Shown in pieces: positions 22,868-32,358 of a stretch of DNA of 44,203 nucleotides (its first letter is position 1; each line of letters begins with the position of its first letter). A program made the translations under genes and the position numbers. The notes below the pieces were generated by a model. That model had not been told where the DNA came from. It was given only the letters and a program-made list of their open reading frames with translations, and searched no databases. Origin of the DNA: Lachnoclostridium sp. UBA3320 (GTDB lineage: Bacteria; Bacillota; Clostridia; Lachnospirales; Lachnospiraceae); NCBI GenBank assembly GCA_002361175.1, contig DESG01000149.1, positions 28,190 through 72,392 on the forward strand, in the 5' to 3' direction.

Positions 22868-24049
22868 TCAAATTTCTTTTAAGATTGTGTCCAATATGTT
22901 TTTAATTCTGTTCTGGCAGGTGTGCAAAGTAGAAACTTTATTATATGCGTTTTGTACAATTTTGTTTCTTATACTGTCATGTGATAAATAAAATCCTGCT
23001 TTATCTTTAAGTTCATCAGAATCTTCAAATATAATAATGTCTTTATCTGGTTTAAAATAATCTAAAAGTTCAATTCTGTAATCTGTCATAAGAAAACCAC
23101 CACTGCTTAATATATCCCATACACGCAAAGGTATGCCAGTTTTAATATTAGGTATGGTCATATTGAGGTTTATTTTGCTCTGATTAAAAATAATAGGAGC
23201 TTGTGTATAGTAATCTACGCTTTTATGGCATTTTACAAATGGAAGTTCATCGGTATTACTGCCAGTAAAAAGATGCAGAAAATGTCTGTTACCATCTAAT
23301 ATGCTTTTATTCAAGTACAATGAAAGCCTGTTAAGATATAAAACTCTTTGCATGGATGCTGCCTTAAACCCCAGTACAGTTGTTGAAAACAACGTGCGTA
23401 TATCTGCAAATGAATCTGGTGATTTATTATAATTTGTCAATTCTTCAAGCAGTAAACATATATCTGGGGTAAGAAGCTTTTCAATAATATTGCCGCCTGA
23501 TACTTGAAGCTGTGCATAAAGTGCACCGTCAAAGTATCCACATAAATAGTCAGGAAGTTTTGCTGCTATATTATCAAAAGAGTTTTTTTCATACAAGCTG
23601 CCTATAAATGATATATCATATTTATATATGGGTGCAGGAATAATAAAGTTTGTATCTGTACCAGCTGCAAGTGGAAGATGGTATATATGCTTTACTCCAA
23701 TATTTTTAAACTCTTCATAATTAGAATAATCAAATGTAAATATAAAGTTTGTATCATAAAATACAGAGCTGTTGTACATTGCAAGAAGTGGACTATCGCA
23801 ATTCCAACAGACATACGGTGTTGAAGTTTCATGGCACGCCTTAGAAAGCACTGGAAAGTAATTAATAGAAAATAATAAGTCATATTTATGCTTTCTTAGC
23901 TTGTTTATAAGTTTTTGCGTATATTCTGTATCGTTTTCAATGCTATAAGGTTTTTCTTTATATAAAGTTATATTATTGCCAAGCTTTGTGATAGTGTCTT
24001 CAATAATTTTCTGGTTATAACAATTCCAATGGTATATTAATATTTTCAT
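22868..24049 (-). CDS. CgeB-like glycosyltransferase (DUF3880 + group 1 domain)
   Basis: A 393-residue protein with an N-terminal DUF3880-type region (MKILIYHWNCYNQK, KYDLLFSINYFPVLSKACHE, TPYVCWNCDSPLL) and a C-terminal glycosyltransferase group 1 domain. The signature GIPLRVWDILSSGGFLMTDY is followed by the Glu/Asp-rich IIIFEDSDELKDK. This arrangement is seen in CgeB, a spore-surface glycosyltransferase of Bacillus. The enzyme probably glycosylates a cell-surface or spore-surface target; substrate unknown. The start has no good ribosome site (TTAAAATCTTTTT before ATG), which suggests low expression. The aminopeptidase gene follows closely. Confidence 0.82.
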   Translation of the reverse strand: MKILIYHWNCYNQKIIEDTITKLGNNITLYKEKPYSIENDTEYTQKLINKLRKHKYDLLFSINYFPVLSKACHETSTPYVCWNCDSPLLAMYNSSVFYDTNFIFTFDYSNYEEFKNIGVKHIYHLPLAAGTDTNFIIPAPIYKYDISFIGSLYEKNSFDNIAAKLPDYLCGYFDGALYAQLQVSGGNIIEKLLTPDICLLLEELTNYNKSPDSFADIRTLFSTTVLGFKAASMQRVLYLNRLSLYLNKSILDGNRHFLHLFTGSNTDELPFVKCHKSVDYYTQAPIIFNQSKINLNMTIPNIKTGIPLRVWDILSSGGFLMTDYRIELLDYFKPDKDIIIFEDSDELKDKAGFYLSHDSIRNKIVQNAYNKVSTLHTCQNRIKNILDTILKEI

Positions 24050-24137
24050 AAAAAGATTTTAACACATCCAAACATTTGCGTCTATATCACATTATTAAAT
24101 GATAGTGAAACTTTATCTTAATATATGAAAATTTTAC

Positions 24138-24166
24138 TTGAATTACTCTCATGTGAAGGGTATAAT
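24138..24166 (+). promoter_or_regulatory. Sigma-A promoter of hpf
   Basis: TTGAAT (24138-24143), a 17-nt spacer and a perfect TATAAT (24161-24166), about 25 nt before the hpf ribosome site. Confidence 0.75.
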
Positions 24167-24197
24167 ATATATAACAAACAGCAAAGGAGTGGTTCAT

Positions 24198-24725
24198 ATG
24201 CAGTACATTATTAGTGGCAAAAATATTGATGTTACAGAGGGGCTTAGAACAGCAGTTATTGATAAGATTGGGAAACTTGAAAGATATTTTGTTCCTGAAA
24301 CAGAAATACATGTGACACTTAGTGTGGAGAAGGAAAGACAGAAAATTGAAATTACTATACCTATGAAAGGAAATATAATAAGAGCGGAGCAAGTCAGCGA
24401 TGATATGTATGTTTCTATAGATTTGGTTGAAGAGATTATTGAACGTCAGCTTCGCAAGTATAAGAATAAAATAATTGACCAGCAACAATCAGCAATCGGT
24501 CTTAGCAAGGCTTTTGTAGAAGAAGAGGTAGAGGATGAAGAAGAGATTAAAATTATTCGTTCTAAGAGATTTGCAATGAAGCCTATGGACCCAGAAGAGG
24601 CGTGTATTCAGATGGAATTGCTAGGTCATAGTTTTTATGTCTTCCGCAATTCGTCAACAGATGAAGTAAATGTAGTTTACAAAAGGAAAGGGAATACATT
24701 TGGTCTTATAGAGCCTGAGTTCTGA
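24198..24725 (+). CDS. hpf: Ribosome hibernation promoting factor, long form
   Basis: A 175-residue long HPF. The N-terminal S30AE domain (MQYIISGKNIDVTEGLRTAV to about residue 100) binds the 30S decoding site in resting cells. A charged linker (VEEEVEDEEEIKIIRSKRF) follows, and then the C-terminal domain (MDPEEACIQMELLGHSFYVF, VVYKRKGNTFGLIEPE), through which two ribosomes dimerise to 100S. Start ATG 24198 has AAAGGAGTGG upstream. It has its own promoter and terminator and precedes secA, the usual Firmicutes order. Confidence 0.96.
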   Translation: MQYIISGKNIDVTEGLRTAVIDKIGKLERYFVPETEIHVTLSVEKERQKIEITIPMKGNIIRAEQVSDDMYVSIDLVEEIIERQLRKYKNKIIDQQQSAIGLSKAFVEEEVEDEEEIKIIRSKRFAMKPMDPEEACIQMELLGHSFYVFRNSSTDEVNVVYKRKGNTFGLIEPEF

Positions 24726-24789
24726 TGCTTTATGGCATATTTGACAAGATTGGCTGTAAAAAAGTAATAAATAATTAAACATATGGACA

Positions 24790-24828
24790 GGCTATAAAGA
24801 GTTGGTTATAATCTTTATAGCCTTTTTT
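24790..24828 (+). terminator. Rho-independent terminator after hpf
   Basis: GGCTATAAAGA (24790-24800) pairs perfectly with TCTTTATAGCC (24812-24822), then six T. Confidence 0.93.
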
Positions 24829-24838
24829 AAATTATGAG

Positions 24839-24867
24839 TTGATTACAAAATGATTTAATGATATACT
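24839..24867 (+). promoter_or_regulatory. Putative sigma-A promoter of secA and downstream genes
   Basis: TTGATT (24839-24844), a 17-nt spacer and TATACT (24862-24867), about 44 nt before the secA ribosome site. Confidence 0.65.
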
Positions 24868-24923
24868 TTAGAATGATTTGTTTTAATATTACTTTTAATT
24901 GAGATTGTATAGGAGTGAAATTC

Positions 24924-27488
24924 ATGGGTTTAATTAGTAAGATATTCGGAACACATAGTCAGCATGAAGTAAAGCGTATAATGCCAATAGTTGACAAAAT
25001 AGAGGCTCTCGCTCCAGAATTTGAGAAGCTAAGTGATGAAGAGCTAAAGGCAAAGACACCTGAATTTAAAGAAAGACTCGCTAATGGTGAAACACTTGAC
25101 GATTTACTGCCAGAGGCATATGCTACTGTCAGAGAGGCTGCTACCAGAGTGTTAGGTATGCGCCATTATCGAGTGCAGCTTATTGGTGGTGTTATATTAC
25201 ACCAAGGGCGTATCACAGAGATGCGTACTGGTGAAGGAAAGACTCTTGTATCAACTCTTCCTGCATATCTTAACGCTCTTGAAGGCAAAGGTGTACACAT
25301 TGTAACTGTTAATGACTATCTGGCAAAGCGTGACGCTGAGTGGATGGGACAGGTTCATGAATTTCTGGGGCTTACAGTTGGTGTAATCTTAAATGATTTA
25401 GATAGTGATGAAAGAAGAGAAGCGTATAACTGTGATATCACATATGCTACTAATAATGAATTAGGTTTTGACTATTTGCGTGACAATATGGTTGTATATA
25501 AGGAAGACCTTGTGCAGCGTACACTTAACTATGCAATTATAGACGAAGTTGACTCTGTGCTTATAGATGAAGCACGTACACCTCTTATTATTTCAGGTCA
25601 GAGCGGCAAGTCAACTAAACTGTATGAAGCCTGTGATATATTTGTAAAACAGTTAGAGAAAGGCACTGCAAAAGAGCTTTCAAAGATAGATATTCTTATG
25701 AATGAAGCAGAGGAAGAGACAGGGGATTACGTTGTCGATGAAAAAGACAAAAATGTAAACTTAACTGCGGAAGGCGTGAGAAAGGCGGAGAGATTTTTTC
25801 AGGTTAAAAACCTTGCAGACCCTGACAACCTTGAACTACAACACAATATTAACCTTGCTTTAAGGGCACATTCACTTATGTTTAGGGATAAAGACTATGT
25901 TGTAAATGATGATGAGGTTCTTATTGTAGATGAATTTACTGGTCGTATAATGCCTGGCAGAAGGTTTTCTGACGGACTGCATCAGGCGATTGAGGCAAAA
26001 GAACACGTAAAAGTCAAGAGAGAAAGTAAAACTCTTGCAACTATAACTTTCCAGAACTTCTTTAATAAATATGTTAAAAAATCTGGCATGACTGGTACTG
26101 CTCTTACAGAGGAAAAAGAATTTCGTGATATTTATGCTATGGATGTTGTTGAAGTGCCTACAAACTTGCCTGTAATCCGTGTGGATTATGACGATGCAGT
26201 TTATAAAACACAGGAAGAGAAGTTTAATGCTGTTGTAGCTGATATTGAAGAGGCACATAAAAAAGGGCAGCCTGTGCTTGTTGGCACTATTAATATTGAT
26301 ACATCAGAATTTTTAAGTGATAAGTTAAGGCGTAAAGGTATACAGCACAAAGTCTTAAATGCTAAGTTCCATGAATTAGAAGCTGAGATAATAGCTGACG
26401 CAGGACAGATGGGTGCAGTTACGATTGCTACTAATATGGCCGGACGTGGTACTGATATTAAGCTTGGTGATGGAGTTAAAGAACTTGGTGGACTTAAGAT
26501 AATAGGTACAGAAAGACACGAATCAAGGCGTATAGATAATCAGTTAAGAGGACGTGCTGGTCGTCAGGGAGACCCAGGTGAATCAAGGTTTTATATCTCA
26601 CTTGAAGATAATCTTATGCGCTTGTTTGGTTCAGAGAAGCTTATGGGGCTTTTTTCTGCAATGCCTGATGGTGAGCAGCTTGAACACAAGATGCTTTCAA
26701 GTGCTATTGAAAGTGCACAAAAAAAGATTGAGGGCAATAACTTTGGAATAAGAAAGAATTTGCTTGAATTTGACCGTGTAAACAATGAGCAGAGAGAAGT
26801 TATATATAAAGAGAGACGTCAGGTCTTAGATGGTGACAATATGCGTGACACCATCTATAAGATGATTACTGATGTAGTTGAAAAGTGTGTCAACTCTGTA
26901 ATAAGTGATGATACATCGGCAGAAGATTGGGATATTCATGAACTTAACAATATCCTTATACCTATTATACCTATGAATAAGATAAAACTTACAGAAGACC
27001 AGATAAAGCATATTACTAAGGCAGAACTTGTACAACAGCTTAAAGAAGATGCAGTAAAGGTATATGAGGCGAAAGAAGCTGAATTTCCTGACCCTGATGA
27101 GATACGTGAAGTTGAGAGGGTTATACTTCTTAAAGTTATTGACAGGAAGTGGATGGACCATATAGATGATATGGACCAGCTGCGCCAAGGCATAGGTCTT
27201 CAAGCATATGGACAAAGAGACCCAGTTGTAGAATACAAGTTCGCTGGATTTGATATGTTTGATGCAATGATTGATGCTATTTCAGAGGAGACTGTAAAGG
27301 TTCTTACACATATACAGATAGAGCAGAAAGTTGAACGTGAACAGGTTGCCAAAGTAACGGGAACAAATAAAGATGAAACAGTGAGTAAGACTCCAAAAAA
27401 GAGAACTGGTAAGAAAATACAGCCAAACGACCCATGTCCATGTGGCAGTGGCAAGAAATACAAGATGTGTTGTGGAAAGAAGCTTTAA
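24924..27488 (+). CDS. secA: Preprotein translocase ATPase SecA
   Basis: SecA drives export of unfolded preproteins through SecYEG. The 854 residues show Walker A TGEGKT (102-107, in EMRTGEGKTLVSTLPAY), the DEAD-type Walker B in IIDEVDSVLIDEAR, GTDIKLG in the second motor domain (TNMAGRGTDIKLG), RIDNQLRGRAGRQGDPG, and a C-terminal zinc site CPCGSGKKYKMCC that binds SecB or phospholipid. I chose ATG 24924 because AGGAG sits eight bases before it; GTG 24915 overlaps that site. prfB follows by 33 nt. Confidence 0.98.
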   Translation: MGLISKIFGTHSQHEVKRIMPIVDKIEALAPEFEKLSDEELKAKTPEFKERLANGETLDDLLPEAYATVREAATRVLGMRHYRVQLIGGVILHQGRITEMRTGEGKTLVSTLPAYLNALEGKGVHIVTVNDYLAKRDAEWMGQVHEFLGLTVGVILNDLDSDERREAYNCDITYATNNELGFDYLRDNMVVYKEDLVQRTLNYAIIDEVDSVLIDEARTPLIISGQSGKSTKLYEACDIFVKQLEKGTAKELSKIDILMNEAEEETGDYVVDEKDKNVNLTAEGVRKAERFFQVKNLADPDNLELQHNINLALRAHSLMFRDKDYVVNDDEVLIVDEFTGRIMPGRRFSDGLHQAIEAKEHVKVKRESKTLATITFQNFFNKYVKKSGMTGTALTEEKEFRDIYAMDVVEVPTNLPVIRVDYDDAVYKTQEEKFNAVVADIEEAHKKGQPVLVGTINIDTSEFLSDKLRRKGIQHKVLNAKFHELEAEIIADAGQMGAVTIATNMAGRGTDIKLGDGVKELGGLKIIGTERHESRRIDNQLRGRAGRQGDPGESRFYISLEDNLMRLFGSEKLMGLFSAMPDGEQLEHKMLSSAIESAQKKIEGNNFGIRKNLLEFDRVNNEQREVIYKERRQVLDGDNMRDTIYKMITDVVEKCVNSVISDDTSAEDWDIHELNNILIPIIPMNKIKLTEDQIKHITKAELVQQLKEDAVKVYEAKEAEFPDPDEIREVERVILLKVIDRKWMDHIDDMDQLRQGIGLQAYGQRDPVVEYKFAGFDMFDAMIDAISEETVKVLTHIQIEQKVEREQVAKVTGTNKDETVSKTPKKRTGKKIQPNDPCPCGSGKKYKMCCGKKL

Positions 27489-27521
27489 ATTGGATTGTTT
27501 GATTTGAATTGAGGTGAATGA

Positions 27522-28631
27522 ATGATAGCGTTTGATAATATAAAGATGGTACTGGCAAAATATGAAGAACCTATTAAAAATATGGCTTATTCACTCGATT
27601 TGTATAATAAAAAAAACAGGGCAGAGGAACTGGACAAGACCATGGAGGAACCGGGTTTCTGGGATAACCCGGCTTCTTCTGCGTTGATAGTACAGGAAAG
27701 CAGAAAGATTAAATCTGTCATTGAAAGATATGAAAAACTCTGCAAAGACAGAGATGATATGATTGAATTGATAGAAATATCAGAAGAAGAAAATGATGCT
27801 AGTACACTCCCTGACATTGAAGATACATTAAAGAGTTTTGAACAGGAATTTGAGGATTTAAGAATAGAAACTCTTCTTAACGGTGAATATGACAAAGATA
27901 ATGCAATTCTTACATTACATGCTGGTGCAGGAGGTACAGAAAGTTGCGACTGGGCAAGTATGCTTTGTAGAATGTACCAAAGATGGGCTGAAAAGAAAGG
28001 CTATCAAGTAGAAATGTTAGACTTTTTAGATGGTGACGAGGCAGGCTACAAGTCAGTGACACTTCAAATAAACGGTGAAAATGCATATGGCTACCTTAAA
28101 TCAGAACATGGCGTACACAGACTTGTAAGAATTTCACCGTTCAACGCAGCAGGAAAGCGTCAGACATCATTTGTATCATGTGATGTAATGCCTGATATAG
28201 AAGAGGACTTAGATGTTGAGATTGATGATGATGATATACGAATAGATACTTACCGTTCAAGTGGTGCAGGAGGACAGCATATCAATAAAACATCATCTGC
28301 GATACGCATTACTCACTTTCCAACAGGAATAGTTGTACAATGCCAGAATGAGCGTTCACAACATATGAATAAAGATAAAGCTATGAAAATGTTAAAAGCA
28401 AAACTATATATATTAAAGCAAAAAGAACAGCTTGAAAAAGCAAGTGGAATAAGAGGGGAAGTAATGGACAATGGATGGGGCAGTCAGATACGCTCATATG
28501 TCTTGCAGCCATATACTATGGTTAAAGACCATCGTACAAATTGTGAGTCAGGCAATGCCTCAGCAGTTTTAGATGGTGACTTAGATGCATTTGTAAATGC
28601 CTATCTAGCATGGAATACACAGACTGCATAA
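27522..28631 (+). CDS. prfB: Peptide chain release factor 2, without programmed frameshift
   Basis: RF2 recognises UGA and UAA and triggers peptide release. The 369 residues carry the anticodon-like SPF (RISPFNAAGKRQTSF) and the catalytic GGQ (residues 250-252, GAGGQHINKTSSA). Most bacteria interrupt prfB near codon 25 by an in-frame UGA that requires a +1 shift. Here the matching place reads SLDLYNKK with CTCGAT at 27593-27598 in one unbroken frame, so this copy lacks that autoregulation. Start ATG has GAGGTG five bases upstream. It follows secA, as in many Firmicutes. Confidence 0.97.
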   Translation: MIAFDNIKMVLAKYEEPIKNMAYSLDLYNKKNRAEELDKTMEEPGFWDNPASSALIVQESRKIKSVIERYEKLCKDRDDMIELIEISEEENDASTLPDIEDTLKSFEQEFEDLRIETLLNGEYDKDNAILTLHAGAGGTESCDWASMLCRMYQRWAEKKGYQVEMLDFLDGDEAGYKSVTLQINGENAYGYLKSEHGVHRLVRISPFNAAGKRQTSFVSCDVMPDIEEDLDVEIDDDDIRIDTYRSSGAGGQHINKTSSAIRITHFPTGIVVQCQNERSQHMNKDKAMKMLKAKLYILKQKEQLEKASGIRGEVMDNGWGSQIRSYVLQPYTMVKDHRTNCESGNASAVLDGDLDAFVNAYLAWNTQTA

Positions 28632-28650
28632 GCAGAGAATGGAGAATAAA

Positions 28651-29865
28651 ATGATTAATGTAAGTATATTAGGATATGGTACTATCGGTTCTGGCGTTTT
28701 TAGCATTTTAAATGAAAACAGTGATATTATAACAAAAAGAAATGGCGAAAAGATATGCGTAAAATCTGTACTTGATTTAAGAGCATTTCCAGGAGACCCT
28801 GTAGAAAGTGTACTTGTACATGATTTTTCTGAGATAGAAAATGATGAAGAGGTGCAGATAGTTGTTGAAACTATGGGAGGACTTCATCCTGCGTATGATT
28901 TTGTAAAAGCATGTCTTGAAAAAGGAAAAAGTGTGTGTACATCTAATAAAGCACTTGTTGCCGAATTTGGACCAGAACTTTTAAATATTGCAGAAGAAAA
29001 GAAGTGTAATTTCTTATTTGAAGCAAGTGTTGGTGGTGGGATTCCGATTATACGCCCTCTTAAAACTTCGCTTGCACCAGATGAAATATTGGAGATTTCA
29101 GGTATTTTAAATGGTACTACAAACTATATACTTACTGCAATGGCAGAACAGGGTACAGATTTTGCAACGGCTCTTAAAGATGCTCAGGATAAAGGCTATG
29201 CAGAAAAAGACCCTTCGGCTGATGTAGAAGGCTACGACACATGTAGAAAGATTGCAATTCTTACATCACTTGCATATGGATATCAAGTGGATTTTGAAGA
29301 CATATACACAGAAGGAATTACAAAAATTACAGAACGTGATATAAATTATGCAAAAAAACTTGAAGCTAAAATTAAGATATTTGGCTCAAGTAAAAAAGTA
29401 GGTGACAAAGTAAGTGCAATGGTTGCACCATCACTTATAACATCTGAACATCCACTTTACGGAGTTGATGGTGTATTTAATGCAATTCTTGTAAAAGGAA
29501 ATATGGTTGGAGATGTTATGTTTTATGGTCAAGGCGCAGGAAAACACGCTACAGCAAGTGCTGTAGTTTCAGATATTATGGAAGCTTCAAAACATCTTGG
29601 AATAAATATAAAGACAATATGGAATCCTGATAAGCTATCTCTTGTACCATTTAAAGAACACAATTCCAAGTTCTTTGTAAGGCTTTCAGGCAACAGTGAA
29701 GATAATGCCGCAAAAGCTTTAAAAGCATTTGGCAATGTTATTCCTATAGATGCGGGATATGATGATGAATATGCATTTATTACAATGAATATGTCAGAGA
29801 AAGCATTTGATAAAGCGGCAAGGGAAGTTGGAAATGTTATTAATAAAATTCGTATTGACGCTTAA
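28651..29865 (+). CDS. hom: Homoserine dehydrogenase
   Basis: It reduces aspartate semialdehyde to homoserine, the branch point to threonine and methionine. The 404 residues have the nucleotide-binding ILGYGTIGSGVF (residues 6-17), the substrate stretch TSNKALVAEFGPELLNIAEE, and GILNGTTNYILTAM with KGYAEKDPSADVEGYDTCRK, the catalytic Asp/Lys region. A C-terminal ACT domain (FVRLSGNSEDNAAKALKAF) suggests feedback control. ATG 28651 has GGAG six bases upstream. It lies 19 nt after prfB and 15 nt before the phosphoglycerate-mutase-like gene. Confidence 0.96.
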   Translation: MINVSILGYGTIGSGVFSILNENSDIITKRNGEKICVKSVLDLRAFPGDPVESVLVHDFSEIENDEEVQIVVETMGGLHPAYDFVKACLEKGKSVCTSNKALVAEFGPELLNIAEEKKCNFLFEASVGGGIPIIRPLKTSLAPDEILEISGILNGTTNYILTAMAEQGTDFATALKDAQDKGYAEKDPSADVEGYDTCRKIAILTSLAYGYQVDFEDIYTEGITKITERDINYAKKLEAKIKIFGSSKKVGDKVSAMVAPSLITSEHPLYGVDGVFNAILVKGNMVGDVMFYGQGAGKHATASAVVSDIMEASKHLGINIKTIWNPDKLSLVPFKEHNSKFFVRLSGNSEDNAAKALKAFGNVIPIDAGYDDEYAFITMNMSEKAFDKAAREVGNVINKIRIDA

Positions 29866-29880
29866 GATTGGAGGAAAATC

Positions 29881-31086
29881 GTGAAATATATTGTAGTTTT
29901 AGGAGATGGAATGGCAGATGAACCAATTAAGGAAATAGAAGGTAAGACACCTCTTGAATATGCCAGGACACCAGTTATGGATAAACTCGCCAAAAAGTCA
30001 GAGATTGGTCTTGCACATACCATTCCAGAGGGAATGAAACCTGGAAGTGACACAGCAAATCTTGCAGTACTAGGTTACGACCCAAAGAAATATTATACAG
30101 GGCGTTCTCCGCTTGAGGCACTTAGTATAGGTGTTCCAATGAAAGATACAGATATTGCACTGCGCTGCAATATTGTTACTGTATCAGACGACAACCTTCC
30201 ATATGAGGAAAAAACTATAATAGACCACAGCTCTGGAGAGATTACTACAGAAGATGCTGATATTCTTATTAAGGCAATACAAAAAGAGTTAAATACTGAT
30301 ACTTATCAATTTTATACAGGCACAAGTTATAGACACTTGCTTATCTGGAATAAGGGTAGCGTAGTAGAATTAACACCACCACATGATGTGCTTGGGCAGA
30401 CTATAGGACAATATCTGCCAGAAGATGCAAAATTGCGTGAAATGATGAAAAAAAGCTATGATATACTTAACAATCATCCGATTAATGTAGAACGTGCAAA
30501 GAAAGGACTTAATAAAGCTAATTCTCTGTGGTTTTGGGGAGCTGGAACACGTCCAGCACTTGATTCATTTGAAGGTAAATTTGGTAAAAAAGGTGCAATG
30601 ATATCAGCTGTTGACCTTTTAAAAGGGATTGCAAAGGGCACAGATATGTTTAATATAGATGTTTATGGTGCTAATGGCACACTTGAAACCAACTGGGAGG
30701 GAAAGGCAAACGCAGCTGTTAAAGCTTTGCTTGAAGATGGTTATGACTTTGTATATATCCATATGGAAGCACCAGATGAGATGGGACATCAAGGAAGTCT
30801 TGAGCGCAAAATCAAATCTATTGAATATATTGACAGCCGTGTATTAGATATAATTGTTAATAAGATGGATGCATCAGGAAAAGATTATAGAATGTTAATT
30901 ATGCCTGACCATCCAACTCCAATATCATGCCGTACACATACATCAAATCCTGTTCCATATATGCTTTATGACAGCAGAGCCAACAAAAATAAAACATGGC
31001 TATATAATGAAGCAGATGCAGCAAAAAGTGGCAATGTAGTAGAACAGGGATATACTCTTATGAATAAATTGTTAGAAAGGTATTAA
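29881..31086 (+). CDS. Phosphoglycerate mutase-family protein, proposed homoserine kinase
   Basis: A 401-residue member of the alkaline phosphatase superfamily, like archaeal cofactor-independent phosphoglycerate mutase (ApgM). It shows LGDGMADEP (metal site near residue 8), the nucleophile Ser56 in GMKPGSDTANLAVLGYD, HMEAPDEMGHQG, and MPDHPTPISCRTHTSNPVPY near the end. Located between hom and lysC, it fits the subgroup long proposed to act as a non-orthologous homoserine kinase (the TIGR02535 type), replacing ThrB. The start is GTG 29881 after TTGGAGGAAAATC. Kinase function is inferred from context; mutase activity is the alternative. Confidence 0.85.
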   Translation: MKYIVVLGDGMADEPIKEIEGKTPLEYARTPVMDKLAKKSEIGLAHTIPEGMKPGSDTANLAVLGYDPKKYYTGRSPLEALSIGVPMKDTDIALRCNIVTVSDDNLPYEEKTIIDHSSGEITTEDADILIKAIQKELNTDTYQFYTGTSYRHLLIWNKGSVVELTPPHDVLGQTIGQYLPEDAKLREMMKKSYDILNNHPINVERAKKGLNKANSLWFWGAGTRPALDSFEGKFGKKGAMISAVDLLKGIAKGTDMFNIDVYGANGTLETNWEGKANAAVKALLEDGYDFVYIHMEAPDEMGHQGSLERKIKSIEYIDSRVLDIIVNKMDASGKDYRMLIMPDHPTPISCRTHTSNPVPYMLYDSRANKNKTWLYNEADAAKSGNVVEQGYTLMNKLLERY

Positions 31087-31101
31087 TTAAGGAGGAATGT
31101 T

Positions 31102-32313
31102 ATGTTAGTAGTGAAGAAATTCGGTGGTACATCTGTCGCTGATAAGGAGAGAATTTTTAATGTTGCAAACCGCTGCATTGAAGAGTATAAAAAAGGAAAC
31201 CAAGTTTTAGTGGTTTTATCAGCTATGGGAAAACAGACAGATGTATTACTTGATATGGCAAAGGATATTAACCCAAAGGCAGCAAGGCGTGAAATTGACA
31301 TGCTTCTTACAACAGGTGAACAGACATCCGTTGCCCTTATGGCAATGGCTATAGATGCTCTTGGCTATCCTGTAATTTCCATGAATGCATTTCAGGTCGC
31401 TATGCATACAACGGCTGACTATGGCAATGCAAGAATTAAAAGGATTGACACAGAACGGATTAAGAACGAGCTTGACAACCGCCGCATAGTGGTTATTACA
31501 GGCTTTCAGGGAGTTAATAAATATGACGACTACACTACACTTGGCAGAGGCGGCTCTGATACTACTGCTGTAGCACTTGCAGCAGCACTTCATGCAGATG
31601 CTTGTGAAATATATACAGATGTAGATGGGGTATTTACAGCAGACCCAAGAATTGTACCAAAAGCACGCAAGCTTGACGAAATTACTTATGATGAAATGCT
31701 TGAACTTGCAAGCCTTGGAGCAGGAGTTCTTCATAATCGTTCAGTTGAAATGGCTAAAAAATATGGTGTGCAGCTTGTTGTACGTTCAAGCCTGAATAAA
31801 AGCGAAGGAACAGTAGTTAAGGAGGAAAGTAATATGGAGAAGATGTTAGTCAGTGGAGTTGCTACAGATGAAAATGTTGTACAGATAGCAGTTGAAAACC
31901 TGCCAAATAAGCCAGGAGTTGCATTTAAGCTATTTCATCACCTTGCTAACCACAATGTAAATGTAGATATGATACTCCAGTCAGTAGAGCATGATGGGAC
32001 ACAAGACATATGCTTTACAGTTACAGAGGATATGGCAGATACAGCTATAGAAACACTAGAGCGCCATGCTAATTCAAGTCTTAAAGGTTCACATGCAACT
32101 GTGACAAGAGATGTTGCTAAGGTCTCTATTGTAGGTGCAGGTATGATGTCTAACGCTGGTGTAGCTGCAAAGATGTTTGAAGCTTTATATGATGCAGGAG
32201 TAAATATACTTCAGATTTCTACATCAGAGATAAGAGTAACAGTACTTATTGAAAGAAAATACACAGAAATTGCAGCACAGGCTGTACATGATGCATTTTC
32301 ACTTGATAATTAA
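31102..32313 (+). CDS. lysC: Aspartate kinase
   Basis: It phosphorylates aspartate, the first step to lysine, threonine, methionine and diaminopimelate. The 403 residues begin MLVVKKFGGTSVADKERIF (KFGGTS motif at 6-11), followed by TTGEQTSVALMAMAI, FQGVNKYDDYTTLGRGGSDT and DVDGVFTADPRIVP. Two ACT domains end it (VENLPNKPGVAFKLFHHL; VSIVGAGMMSNAGVAAKMFE), the usual sites for lysine or threonine feedback. AAGGAGGAATGTT precedes the ATG. It completes hom - kinase-like - lysC. No lysine riboswitch lies upstream. Confidence 0.96.
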   Translation: MLVVKKFGGTSVADKERIFNVANRCIEEYKKGNQVLVVLSAMGKQTDVLLDMAKDINPKAARREIDMLLTTGEQTSVALMAMAIDALGYPVISMNAFQVAMHTTADYGNARIKRIDTERIKNELDNRRIVVITGFQGVNKYDDYTTLGRGGSDTTAVALAAALHADACEIYTDVDGVFTADPRIVPKARKLDEITYDEMLELASLGAGVLHNRSVEMAKKYGVQLVVRSSLNKSEGTVVKEESNMEKMLVSGVATDENVVQIAVENLPNKPGVAFKLFHHLANHNVNVDMILQSVEHDGTQDICFTVTEDMADTAIETLERHANSSLKGSHATVTRDVAKVSIVGAGMMSNAGVAAKMFEALYDAGVNILQISTSEIRVTVLIERKYTEIAAQAVHDAFSLDN

Positions 32314-32319
32314 TGATGG

Positions 32320-32339
32320 AGGCGGCTTAAAAGCCGCCT
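32320..32339. repeat. Perfect 9-bp hairpin between lysC and tex
   Basis: AGGCGGCTT and AAGCCGCCT form a 9-bp stem with a 2-nt loop 6 nt after the lysC stop. There is no T-run, so it is more likely an mRNA-stability or pause element than a full terminator. Confidence 0.6.
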
Positions 32340-32358
32340 GCACTTTATGGAGGGTGTT

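Noticed and set aside
22854..22871. TTG start extending the M29-type protein
   Set aside because: AAAGGATT lies within this extension and serves the ATG at 22853.
31087..31101. Lysine riboswitch before lysC
   Set aside because: Only 15 nt separate lysC from the preceding gene; there is no space for one.
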